A DNA stretch of 14,636 nt from Phycisphaerales bacterium UBA966 (GCA_002292895.1 DBCE01000152.1:1-14636); one strand, 5' to 3'; shown: positions 1-6,568, counted from the stretch's first letter. Program-made: numbers and translations. Notes: generated from the sequence alone by a model not told the origin.

Positions 1-618
1 GAGGCGATGGTGCAGGCCACGCGCATTGCTGCTGTTGCGGTTCGTCAGGTGCAGAAGAACGCAAAGTTGCTTGTGGAAGTCGGCGATCCGTTTGGTGACA
101 TTCCTCCGGACGCAAGCGGCGCCATGAACGCTATTCGCTATCTGCGATCGCTGGTGTCAGAGGGTGTCACGGTGGATATTGTTGGCATACCGGTAGTTGT
201 TGGCGATGCAGCGCGTGGCAAGGGCACGCGGGACTTGATGCAAATTGCGGCCATGCTGGAGCGATTTACCAGTCGCAAGGAAATGCCTCCCGTAGTGGTC
301 ACCGCATGCGGAGCGCCCAGCGAGCCGCACCCTGAACCGGGCGCTGGATTCTGGCGCCGTCCTTGGGGAACGGAATCACAGGGCGCGTGGGCTGGCATGT
401 GTTTCCAGATTGCCATGGCCAATCCTGGCATCCAAGCAGTGGTGTGGGACCGGCTCCGCGACGATGCGGGGCTTGGCATCAAGAACGGCGGTTTGTTTGC
501 CACTGATGGATCCCCAAAATCAGCGGCCGAACGAATTGTTCGCTTTCGACGCCGCATTCGGATGCCCCTTCCGCCGCTGAGTACAGGCTTTGTCCGTTCC
601 GCAGCAGAGGACAGTTGA
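1..618 (+). CDS. GH10-like (xylanase-fold) protein, C-terminal part
   Basis: The reading frame is open from the window edge, so the gene probably starts upstream; the ATG at 7 is unlikely to be the true start. About 205 residues are visible. The last third has the closing pattern of (beta/alpha)8 glycoside hydrolases of the GH10 type. A Gln-x-x-Trp helix is followed by a Pro-Gly-Ile-Gln-Ala-Val-Val-Trp-Asp strand, then Gly-Gly-Leu-Phe and Gly-Ser-Pro-Lys-Ser-Ala, which in the family closes the barrel. The strand that normally carries the nucleophile (Thr-Glu-x-x-x-Pro) reads Thr-Ala-Cys-Gly-Ala-Pro-Ser at 301-321, so the catalytic Glu seems missing and the protein may not be an active hydrolase. 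This is an alignment by eye. The stop codon TGA (616-618) overlaps the next start as TGATG, which implies translational coupling to the ComEA-like gene. Function is unknown; family assignment is moderate. Confidence 0.6.
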   Translation, partial: EAMVQATRIAAVAVRQVQKNAKLLVEVGDPFGDIPPDASGAMNAIRYLRSLVSEGVTVDIVGIPVVVGDAARGKGTRDLMQIAAMLERFTSRKEMPPVVVTACGAPSEPHPEPGAGFWRRPWGTESQGAWAGMCFQIAMANPGIQAVVWDRLRDDAGLGIKNGGLFATDGSPKSAAERIVRFRRRIRMPLPPLSTGFVRSAAEDS

Positions 619-953
619 TGCACCTGCTCAGCGCAATGCGCCGCCGCGGCGCTGTGGTCGTGGTGCTTGGATGCTCCCTTGCTGCACTATTCAGCGGGGT
701 TTCTGAGTACTTTCGAACGCCGGGTCCTGCTGTGATCGGTACGGATTTCATCGATATCAATCGCGCCCCGGCAGCAGAACTCTCGTTGCTTCCCGGCGTC
801 GGTCCGGCCCTCGCGCAGGCCATCGTGGACGATCGGGCGGCTCGCGGTCCGTTTGCCACTACCGCCGATATTGATCGGGTCCGCGGGGTTGGTCCGGCAG
901 CTCTTGCTCGGATCAGCGCGTTCATCTCCGCTCCCGCCTACGCTCCACAGTGA
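618..953 (+). CDS. ComEA-type helix-hairpin-helix protein with N-terminal membrane anchor
   Basis: This is a 111-residue protein. Residues about 11-28 form a hydrophobic segment (Ala-Val-Val-Val-Val-Leu-Gly-Cys) after several arginines, fitting a single inner-membrane anchor or uncleaved signal with the rest outside. Residues about 43-105 form the ComEA module. It opens with Asp-Ile-Asn-Arg-Ala-Pro, then Leu-Pro-Gly-Val-Gly-Pro-Ala-Leu-Ala and a second hairpin Val-Arg-Gly-Val-Gly-Pro-Ala-Ala-Leu, the two Gly-Val-Gly turns that bind DNA backbone. ComEA-family proteins bind double-stranded DNA during natural transformation; many short homologues have no tested role. The start is ATG 618, chosen because AGAGGA lies at 606-611 with six bases of spacing and because ATG overlaps the previous TGA. 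Its own TGA (951-953) overlaps the mfd ATG the same way, so all three genes are probably co-translated. The family is clear, the role is inferred. Confidence 0.85.
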   Translation: MHLLSAMRRRGAVVVVLGCSLAALFSGVSEYFRTPGPAVIGTDFIDINRAPAAELSLLPGVGPALAQAIVDDRAARGPFATTADIDRVRGVGPAALARISAFISAPAYAPQ

Positions 954-3900
954 TGTCTTCCACCAAGGATGCGTCGCCCACCTGGTTTGGTGGGCTTGTC
1001 GCCGCGAGCGCCATTGACCCCCTCGTCAGCAATGTCGAGGCGGGCGGGGCATCTTCGTGTCGCGGTGCGGCGGGCAGCAGCACGGTGTTTGTTGCAGCGG
1101 CGTTGGCGCAGCGCACCAAGCGCACCGTGCTCTTGGTCACGGCGCACATCGATGAAGCCGACGAAGCTGTTTCCGAACTCAACGACCTCTTTGCCGCGGG
1201 CTTTGGTCCGGAGCCGGTTCTCCTTCCCGCACTTGAAAGTTCGCCAGGCGAAGGTGGCTCCGCCCTTGATCTACTTGCCGAGCGATTGACCGTAGTGCGG
1301 CGGCTCATTGAGGGAAACGTTCCAGGAATTCTGATAGCGCCGTTTCCGTCACTGATGCAGATGGTGCCTGATGCCGCACTCTTGCCACGGTTACTCCGCG
1401 TGGTGCGTGCCGGGCAGCGTTGCGTGCCGCGTGAACTTGCCGAATGGCTTGCCGATGCTGGATATGTACGCACTGAGGCCATCGAGAATCCCTGTGAATT
1501 TGCGGTGCGCGGCGGGCTCATTGATGTCTTTCCGCCGGGCGGGGCGCTACCCGTTCGCCTTGACTTCTTTGGTGATGAACTCGAGCGCATCTTTGAGATT
1601 GATCTGATTACGCAGGCAAGTGATCGGCGCATTCCGGAAGCACAATTGGTTGGCGCCAGCATCTCGTCGGTACTTGATGACGCTGGCAAAGTATCGATCG
1701 CTGAGCTGTTGCCGCGGCAAACCGTGTGCGTCATTGCAGAGTTGTCGGAAGTCCTTGAGCAGGGCCGCGGCTACTGGGAACGAGTGAATGACGGTCAGGG
1801 AGTGCTTTCACCGCAGGCGATCTTTAAGTCGTTGGGCGCTCGCTGTCACGCGATGGTTGACATTAACGGATTTAGTTCAACCAATGCATCCGACCGCGTT
1901 GTGGCGTTGCCGGCGATCACGCTTCCGGCCTTTGACGAAGAAGTTGCGCAGGCATTCGCAGAACTTGGCGAATTGTCAGCGCGGGTGCCCACATCCTTGT
2001 GCTGCGATACTGAAGGCGAATTAGCCCGCGCATGTGAATTACTCGGCGAACACGCCGGCTCTGCCAAGTTGGCGACGCTACGCCAGCACGTCCACCGCGG
2101 CTTCATTTGGGAAAGTGATAAGCCATTTGCTGTGGTTCCTCAGCATGAAGTGCTGCACCGATTCGGAGTGCGCCGCCGCGTGCAACGGGTTGGTGCCGCC
2201 ACTACGCGCGATGCATTCATGCAATTCGGCGCGGGCGACTATGTGGTGCACCGTGACCATGGCATTGCGCGCTTCCATGGCCTGCAATTGATTGGTGGCG
2301 GAGAAGAAGAGTTCCTCACACTTGAATTCGAAGGCGGCGCCAAGATCCATGTGCCGGCATCCAAGATTGACTTGGTTCAGAAGTACATCGGCTCGGGCGC
2401 GGCGCGGCCGACGCTAGCAACCATTGGTGGCAAACGTTGGAAAGCGCAGAAGGAACGCGTCCAAGAAGCAGTCCGCGACATGGCCGGCGAAATGTTGCGT
2501 ATTCAGGCTGCACGTGAGGCAAGTGCGGGCATTCGCTTCCCGGAAGACACGCCGTGGATGCATGAATTTGAGGCGGACTTTGCGTGGTCGGAAACGGAAG
2601 ACCAACTGACGGCGATCGCCGCTGTGAAGCGGGATATGCAGTCCGCGCGTCCGATGGACCGGTTGATTTGCGGCGACGTTGGATTTGGAAAAACCGAAGT
2701 AGCCATTCGCGCTGCGTTCAAGGCGGTGGAGAGCGGTCGGCAAGTAGCGGTGCTGGTGCCCACAACCGTGCTTGCCGAGCAGCACGAACGTACCTTCCGC
2801 GATCGATTCCGTGCGTATCCGTTTCGCATTGAGAGTCTGTCGCGCTTTAAGACTGCCGCCGAAAGCAAGGTGGTATTGGCGGACCTCGCCGCGGGTAAGG
2901 TTGATGTAGTCATCGGCACGCACCGCATCCTGAGTAAGGATGTTGCATTCGCGGATCTGGGTTTGGTGATTGTTGATGAGGAGCAGCGGTTTGGCGTCGA
3001 GCACAAGCAGCGCTTGTTGGCATTTCGATTGGCAGCAGATGTGCTAACGCTGAGTGCCACGCCTATTCCGCGCACGCTGCACATGAGTCTCCTGGGTATC
3101 CGCGATATTTCAAGTTTGACTACCGCGCCGCTGGATCGCCGCGCCATTGTGACGGAGGTGATTCCCTGGAATCCCCGCCGCATTCAGCAGGCGATTCGGC
3201 GTGAGTTGGCGCGGCAGGGGCAGGTGTTCTTTGTGCACAACCGCGTCAATGACATTGAGAAAGTGGCTGCAGAAGTGCAGGCCATGGTTCCCGATGCGCG
3301 CGTCTTGATCGGTCATGGCCAGATGACCCCAACCATGCTTGAGGAAGTGATGCTCAAGTTCATGCGTCACGAGGCAGACATTCTGGTGTCAACCACGATC
3401 ATCGAGAGCGGTATCGATATTCCAATTGCCAACACCATGGTGATCCATGATGCAAACATCTTTGGGCTAGCGGAATTGCACCAATTGCGCGGTCGTGTGG
3501 GACGCTCCAAGCACCGGGCCTATTGCTACATGACGCTGCCGCAGGATCGTGTCATGACCGAAGACGCCATGAAGCGATTGAAGGCGATTGAGGATTACTC
3601 CATGCTCGGTGCGGGATTTCGAATCGCCATGCGCGATTTAGAAATTCGCGGCGCGGGCAACCTCCTGGGCGCGGAGCAAAGCGGGCACATCGCCACGGTC
3701 GGATACGAGATGTATTGCCAACTCCTTGAGCAAGCAGTGGGCGAATTGCGTTCGGAAGATCGTGTGGTGCCCAGCGACACCATGTTGGATATTGGTATCG
3801 CCGCCAGCATTCCGCGCGGCTATGTACCGAGTGACCTGCGCCGGATGGAGGCGTATCGCCGCATTGCCATGGCAAAGGATCCTGCACAACTCGCCAAGGT

Positions 3901-4213
3901 GCGCGCCGATCTTGAAAGCGCGTACGGCGCACCACCCGCAGCGGTGCAGACGCTCCTTGACCTGGCCGATGTTCGCCTTGCTGCCACCATCATGGGTGTA
4001 CGCAGCGTGGCGCGGCGCGAACAAGATGTGGTGTTCCGCACCGTTGATCCAGGCGCCCTTGAGGCGCGGCTCGCCGGAATCCAAGGAACGGTGCGCGTCG
4101 TGGGCCAGCCGGATGAGCATGGGGTGGTGGACGTCTACCTGCGACCGGCGAAGGCGTTTTTGACGCCAAAGCCACTGTTGCAAGTTTTACGGCGTCGGTT
4201 GGTGGGGGAGTAG
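953..4213 (+). CDS. mfd: Mfd, transcription-repair coupling factor
   Basis: This is a 1086-residue protein, close to the usual 1100-1150. Mfd binds RNA polymerase stalled at DNA lesions, translocates on upstream DNA to release it, and recruits UvrA for excision repair. Domains in order: a UvrB-like N-terminal module without ATPase motifs (Gly-Gly-Leu-Ile-Asp-Val-Phe-Pro near residue 187); the RNA polymerase interaction (CarD-like) domain from about 425 with Gly-Asp-Tyr-Val-Val-His-x-x-His-Gly; then two RecG-like helicase lobes. Walker A is Gly574-Asp-Val-Gly-Phe-Gly-Lys580-Thr581, motif II is Asp675-Glu-Glu-Gln678, motif III is Leu-Ser-Ala-Thr-Pro, and motif VI is Gln844-Leu-Arg-Gly-Arg-Val-Gly-Arg851. 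The C-terminal TRCF domain includes Gly-Tyr-Val-Pro-Ser-Asp near 955. All key motifs are intact. ATG 953 is preferred over GTG 950 because it overlaps the upstream TGA; no Shine-Dalgarno is visible, which fits coupled translation. Confidence 0.97.
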   Translation: MSSTKDASPTWFGGLVAASAIDPLVSNVEAGGASSCRGAAGSSTVFVAAALAQRTKRTVLLVTAHIDEADEAVSELNDLFAAGFGPEPVLLPALESSPGEGGSALDLLAERLTVVRRLIEGNVPGILIAPFPSLMQMVPDAALLPRLLRVVRAGQRCVPRELAEWLADAGYVRTEAIENPCEFAVRGGLIDVFPPGGALPVRLDFFGDELERIFEIDLITQASDRRIPEAQLVGASISSVLDDAGKVSIAELLPRQTVCVIAELSEVLEQGRGYWERVNDGQGVLSPQAIFKSLGARCHAMVDINGFSSTNASDRVVALPAITLPAFDEEVAQAFAELGELSARVPTSLCCDTEGELARACELLGEHAGSAKLATLRQHVHRGFIWESDKPFAVVPQHEVLHRFGVRRRVQRVGAATTRDAFMQFGAGDYVVHRDHGIARFHGLQLIGGGEEEFLTLEFEGGAKIHVPASKIDLVQKYIGSGAARPTLATIGGKRWKAQKERVQEAVRDMAGEMLRIQAAREASAGIRFPEDTPWMHEFEADFAWSETEDQLTAIAAVKRDMQSARPMDRLICGDVGFGKTEVAIRAAFKAVESGRQVAVLVPTTVLAEQHERTFRDRFRAYPFRIESLSRFKTAAESKVVLADLAAGKVDVVIGTHRILSKDVAFADLGLVIVDEEQRFGVEHKQRLLAFRLAADVLTLSATPIPRTLHMSLLGIRDISSLTTAPLDRRAIVTEVIPWNPRRIQQAIRRELARQGQVFFVHNRVNDIEKVAAEVQAMVPDARVLIGHGQMTPTMLEEVMLKFMRHEADILVSTTIIESGIDIPIANTMVIHDANIFGLAELHQLRGRVGRSKHRAYCYMTLPQDRVMTEDAMKRLKAIEDYSMLGAGFRIAMRDLEIRGAGNLLGAEQSGHIATVGYEMYCQLLEQAVGELRSEDRVVPSDTMLDIGIAASIPRGYVPSDLRRMEAYRRIAMAKDPAQLAKVRADLESAYGAPPAAVQTLLDLADVRLAATIMGVRSVARREQDVVFRTVDPGALEARLAGIQGTVRVVGQPDEHGVVDVYLRPAKAFLTPKPLLQVLRRRLVGE

Positions 4214-4245
4214 CGACGGTGAGCAGAGGGATGATTAGGGATTGC

Positions 4246-4269
4246 GACGGCGTGAATCTGCCGTTTCTC
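4246..4269 (+). terminator. Weak hairpin after mfd, possible terminator
   Basis: A five-pair stem (ACGGC 4247-4251 with GCCGT 4260-4264, plus a G-U closing pair) has an eight-base loop and is followed by TTCTC. It lies 33 bases after the mfd stop and before the ssb promoter region. The stem is short, so this is a tentative call. Confidence 0.3.
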
Positions 4270-4362
4270 ACAACGTCCAAATAATCTTTACGATTGCTCA
4301 TGAAATACTTCCCATTCCCATAGATGTGTCACCGAGCGCGTCCATACTGATTGAAGTTCGGA

Positions 4363-4425
4363 GAGGCGTCATGCGGCGCCTCACGCATGGACGCCTTGGG
4401 CGCGATGGCTTCGGAGGATCCGAAG
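4363..4425 (+). promoter_or_regulatory. Paired hairpins in the ssb leader
   Basis: Two strong inverted repeats stand side by side upstream of ssb. The first pairs 4365-4375 with 4384-4395: eleven base pairs, one bulged G at 4389, eight-base loop. A competing smaller fold pairs GAGGCG 4363-4368 with CGCCTC 4377-4382. The second pairs CTTCGGA 4409-4415 with TCCGAAG 4419-4425 and exposes GGAGG-like bases in its loop. They end 36 bases before the ssb ATG, in a stretch where the ssb frame is open but SSB homology has not begun. The AT-rich part at about 4275-4330 is the likely promoter zone, without a convincing -35/-10 pair. A post-transcriptional control element is inferred; no known riboswitch or ribosomal-protein leader is recognised. 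Confidence 0.5.
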
Positions 4426-4461
4426 TGCAATCGAACCCTGAACCACAGAAGGAGCTACACG

Positions 4462-4953
4462 ATGGCGAATCTCAACAAAGTCATGCTGATTGGAAATCTC
4501 ACGCGCGACCCGGAACTCAAGCACACGCCCGGCGGTCAGCCGGTGTGCGAATTCGGATTGGCCGTCAACCGGAAGTACCGCACGAAGGAAGGCGAAGATC
4601 GTGAAGAGACCACGTTCGTCGACTGCGAAGCATGGGGTAAGCAGGCCGAAGTCCTCAAGCAATACATGAGTAAGGGCAAGCCCGTATTCCTGGAAGGTCG
4701 CCTGAAGCTCGACACTTGGGAAGATAAGGAAGGTGGCAAGCGCTCCAAGATGCGCGTTGTCATTGAGAACTTCCAGTTCCTCGGTACCGCGGGTGGTGGC
4801 GCCGGCGGCGGCGGTGGTGGCAGCGGTGAGCGTTACGTCAGCGAGGAGGGCGGCTCGTCTGCTCGCTCCGGTGGACGTGGCGGCAACGCGGGCTCATCAC
4901 ACGGCGGCGGAGCGGCGCACCAGCACGTGAGCGAAGAGGAAATTCCTTTCTGA
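4462..4953 (+). CDS. ssb: Single-stranded DNA-binding protein SSB
   Basis: SSB is a 163-residue protein that coats single-stranded DNA as a tetramer during replication, recombination and repair. It opens with Met-Ala-Asn-Leu-Asn-Lys-Val-Met-Leu-Ile-Gly-Asn-Leu-Thr-Arg-Asp-Pro-Glu, the classic first strand of the OB fold, which runs to about residue 110 and ends with Phe-Gln-Phe-Leu-Gly. A glycine-rich flexible linker (roughly 113-150, many consecutive Gly) follows, then the C-terminal tip Glu-Glu-Glu-Ile-Pro-Phe, which recruits partner proteins; Glu replaces the Asp found in E. coli. ATG 4462 is chosen because AAGGAG (4449-4454) lies seven bases upstream and because homology begins there. An in-frame ATG at 4351 would add 37 unrelated residues that overlap the leader hairpins. 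It is monocistronic here, with a strong hairpin downstream, and is not next to rpsF or rpsR as in many bacteria. Confidence 0.96.
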   Translation: MANLNKVMLIGNLTRDPELKHTPGGQPVCEFGLAVNRKYRTKEGEDREETTFVDCEAWGKQAEVLKQYMSKGKPVFLEGRLKLDTWEDKEGGKRSKMRVVIENFQFLGTAGGGAGGGGGGSGERYVSEEGGSSARSGGRGGNAGSSHGGGAAHQHVSEEEIPF

Positions 4954-5000
4954 TCCCGGTGCGCCAATCGGGCGCATAACGGCTATCGGAACCACGATGT

Positions 5001-5045
5001 CCGCCGCGGAGGCTCCTATGGGGCTTTCCGCGGCGGCGTCTTTCT
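5001..5045 (+). terminator. Intrinsic terminator after ssb
   Basis: CCGCCGCGGA (5001-5010) pairs perfectly with TCCGCGGCGG (5027-5036). The inner arm (5011-5016 with 5020-5025) extends the helix around a TAT loop. The stem is followed by a short T-rich stretch (GTCTTTCT). It lies about 50 bases after the ssb stop. The U-tract is interrupted but the stem is very stable. Confidence 0.7.
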
Positions 5046-5053
5046 GCCATAAT
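5045..5053 (+). promoter_or_regulatory. Candidate extended -10 for rplI
   Basis: TGCCATAAT carries a TG extension one base ahead of CATAAT (5048-5053), a good match to an extended -10 box. The corresponding -35 position (about 5025-5030, TTTCCG) is poor and falls inside the terminator arm. Transcription would begin near 5060, giving a leader of about 97 bases ahead of rplI. Confidence 0.4.
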
Positions 5054-5071
5054 GCGCGGCTCGCCTCGCTT

Positions 5072-5142
5072 CCGACTATGCGGTCGGTTGCTTTCCAAAG
5101 GTTGGGCCCCGAGGCAGCCCTAACTTGACGCGGCATAGCCGC
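5072..5142 (+). promoter_or_regulatory. Structured rplI leader with three small hairpins
   Basis: Three inverted repeats are in tandem: CCGAC 5072-5076 with GTCGG 5083-5087; GTTGGGC 5101-5107 with GCCC(T)AAC 5117-5124 (one bulge); and GCGGC 5130-5134 with GCCGC 5138-5142. The last sits directly before the rplI Shine-Dalgarno (AAAAGGA, 5143-5149), so it could limit ribosome access. Autogenous control by a ribosomal protein is possible but unproven, and no known leader family is recognised. Confidence 0.35.
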
Positions 5143-5156
5143 AAAAGGACAGCGTC

Positions 5157-5744
5157 ATGGCATCAAAGAAGATTGAGCTCCTGCTCAACCGCACCATCGA
5201 AAATCTGGGTCTCGTTGGAGACGTCGTCAAAGTGAAGCCTGGCTTCGCTCGCAACTACTTGCTGACGCACGGTTTCGCTGAGGCTCCTACCCAAGAGAAG
5301 ATCGAGGCATTGAAGGACCGCCGCGCGCAGGCGCAGGCTGAACTCTCCAAGCTCCGTTCCGAGCGCGAGGCTCTCATGGCCCGCATGGAAGGCGCCGCGA
5401 TCAAGCTCATCCGCAGCGTCAACGACCAGGGCGTCCTGTATGGCGCCGTCACGCAGCGCGACATCTCGGATCAGTTGGTGGTTGACGGGTTCATGGTTGA
5501 CATGCGTGCCGTTCGCCTGCAGAACCCAATTCGACGCATCGGTCAGTACAGCTGCTTGATTCAGCTTGACCGCGATCTGAAGACGGAACTCACCATTGAC
5601 GTCCTCCCAGACCGCGCCCTTGAGAACTTCACCGCAGCGGCCGCCGCTGCTGAGGCTGCTGAGGAGGAAGAGGTTGCTCCGGCTGCCGACGAGCCTGCCG
5701 CCGCCGAGGCGCCAAAGAAGGGCAAGAAGTCCAAGAAGGACTGA
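5157..5744 (+). CDS. rplI: 50S ribosomal protein L9 (bL9) with extended tail
   Basis: This is a 195-residue bL9, which binds 23S rRNA near the L1 stalk. The N-terminal domain has Ile-Glu-Leu-Leu-Leu-Asn, Asn-Leu-Gly-Leu-Val-Gly-Asp-Val-Val and Val-Lys-Pro-Gly-Phe-Ala-Arg-Asn-Tyr-Leu, the L9 signature. A long connecting helix (about 43-75, rich in Ala, Glu, Lys and Arg) follows. The C-terminal domain contains Gly-Val-Leu-Tyr-Gly-Ala-Val-Thr and ends about residue 158. Most L9 proteins are near 150 residues. Here about 37 more form a low-complexity tail, first Ala and Glu, then Lys-Lys-Gly-Lys-Lys-Ser-Lys-Lys. The ATG has AAAAGGA seven bases upstream. It is flanked by its own leader and a strong hairpin at 5838-5870, so it is probably transcribed alone. 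Confidence 0.96.
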   Translation: MASKKIELLLNRTIENLGLVGDVVKVKPGFARNYLLTHGFAEAPTQEKIEALKDRRAQAQAELSKLRSEREALMARMEGAAIKLIRSVNDQGVLYGAVTQRDISDQLVVDGFMVDMRAVRLQNPIRRIGQYSCLIQLDRDLKTELTIDVLPDRALENFTAAAAAAEAAEEEEVAPAADEPAAAEAPKKGKKSKKD

Positions 5745-5771
5745 CCGGCCACTGATCGCTCACTCCCCCTT

Positions 5772-5803
5772 CCTCCGGGCGGGGCCCTGCCTCCGGGTGG
5801 GGG
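5772..5803 (+). repeat. Two-copy 18-base direct repeat with G-runs in the rplI 3' UTR
   Basis: CCTCCGGGCGGGG (5772-5784) recurs as CCTCCGGGTGGGG (5790-5802), 12 of 13 bases identical, 18 bases apart. The four G-runs (3, 4, 3 and 5 G) could form a G-quadruplex with one long loop. It lies between the rplI stop and the downstream hairpin; nothing indicates that it is coding. Confidence 0.5.
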
Positions 5804-5837
5804 CGGATTCGAAAGGATCCGGGAAAATAGTAACCCC

Positions 5838-5870
5838 ATAACGCGCCACCCAACCCGGGTGGCGCGTTAT
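5838..5870 (+). terminator. 14-bp perfect hairpin after rplI
   Basis: ATAACGCGCCACCC (5838-5851) is the exact reverse complement of GGGTGGCGCGTTAT (5857-5870), with a five-base AACCC loop. It lies about 95 bases after the rplI stop and is the natural end point of that transcript. There is no U-tract after it (CGTTGACG), so it may work as an RNA 3'-end stabiliser or a factor-dependent stop rather than a textbook intrinsic terminator. Confidence 0.6.
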
Positions 5871-5947
5871 CGTTGACGCCCGTGGGTTGGCGTGGCCGGT
5901 CCCTCTTGACGAATTTCTGACACTTGTCACTGAGACCTGTTGTACCG

Positions 5948-6463
5948 ATGCCCACCAAAGCGCCGATATTGAATTCACGTGTGGAGCGCGCACCGCATGG
6001 CGGCAGTGCGAGTTCCACCCCGGCACCGCGTACGGTCGCGGCGGCTGGCATTTCAGATGTTCCGCCGACTTCCGCTCAGGACGAGCAAGGCGACCTCTCC
6101 ATGACGACAGCAGTAGTTTCAAAACGCGAGACACTTCCAAGTACTCGCAGTTCCGTCACGCACAAATTCGCAATCAACGGGCACGAGGGCTACCTCACGG
6201 TTGGTCTGTTCGCCGATGGGCGACCGGGCGAACTCTTCATCAAGATGAGCAAGGAGGGTTCGACCCTCTCTGGCCTCATTCAAGGTTTCTGCCGCGCGTT
6301 CAGTTTGGTTCTACAGCATGGCCTCCCAGCAGCGGAGGCGGCAGAACGTTTCCGTGGCATGCGCTTTGAACCGATGGGCGCCACCAGCAATCCGGACATC
6401 CCGGAAGCGCTCAGCATTCTGGATTACGTGGCGCGCTACATCCTGCATCACTACGGTGAATGA
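5948..6463 (+). CDS. Orphan class II ribonucleotide reductase C-terminal domain (TSCPD/NrdJb-like)
   Basis: From residue about 67 this 171-residue protein follows the C-terminal domain of B12-dependent ribonucleotide reductase. Ser-Ser-Val-Thr-His-Lys-Phe is followed by Gly-His-Glu-Gly-Tyr-Leu-Thr-Val-Gly-Leu, Gly-Glu-Leu-Phe-Ile-Lys-Met-Ser-Lys-Glu-Gly-Ser-Thr, Met-Arg-Phe-Glu-Pro and Thr-Ser-Asn-Pro-Asp-Ile-Pro. In NrdJ this region follows the catalytic barrel; the full enzyme is usually over 700 residues, and no barrel sequence is here. Pseudomonas has a split NrdJa/NrdJb, so a subunit or regulator is conceivable. The Thr-Ser-Cys-Pro-Asp consensus reads Thr-Ser-Asn-Pro-Asp, and no terminal CxxC tail is present. 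The first 60 or so residues are Pro/Ala-rich and probably disordered. The start is uncertain: ATG 5948 has no clear Shine-Dalgarno, while ATG 6101 has AAGG ten bases upstream and would give 120 residues containing the whole domain. The domain is confident, the role unknown. Confidence 0.78.
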   Translation: MPTKAPILNSRVERAPHGGSASSTPAPRTVAAAGISDVPPTSAQDEQGDLSMTTAVVSKRETLPSTRSSVTHKFAINGHEGYLTVGLFADGRPGELFIKMSKEGSTLSGLIQGFCRAFSLVLQHGLPAAEAAERFRGMRFEPMGATSNPDIPEALSILDYVARYILHHYGE

Positions 6464-6500
6464 TTGACCGCGCAGGCGTGCGCCTGACTCCATCCGAATC

Positions 6501-6542
6501 GATAAACAAACAGGCCACGCATCACACGATGCGCGGCCTGTT
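6501..6542 (-). terminator. Intrinsic terminator of the glmU-rpsF cluster
   Basis: AACAGGCC (6509-6516) pairs with GGCCTGTT (6535-6542). After one A-C mismatch, CGCAT (6518-6522) pairs with ATGCG (6529-6533) around a six-base loop. Read on the minus strand, the stem is followed by TTGTTTATC, a good U-rich tail, 27 bases after the rpsF stop. It lies between convergent genes and could also stop plus-strand transcripts, with a poorer tail on that side. Confidence 0.85.
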
Positions 6543-6568
6543 GAATTCACTGCGAATGGCAGGGAGGA

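Noticed and set aside
922..1734. 270-codon minus-strand frame opposite the start of mfd
   Set aside because: Its composition is dominated by Ser, Arg, Pro and Thr, typical of antisense reading; the mfd frame on the other strand is unmistakable.
2414..3183. Long minus-strand frames opposite the mfd helicase domain
   Set aside because: All helicase motifs are in the plus-strand frame; the antisense frames have no start signal or domain.
4733..4930. Glycine-codon-rich run within ssb as a tandem DNA repeat
   Set aside because: The GGT/GGC run encodes the expected flexible linker of SSB and needs no separate explanation.
5121..5130. TTGACG at 5125 as a -35 box for rplI
   Set aside because: It is only 32 bases from the rplI ATG and no -10 follows at proper spacing.
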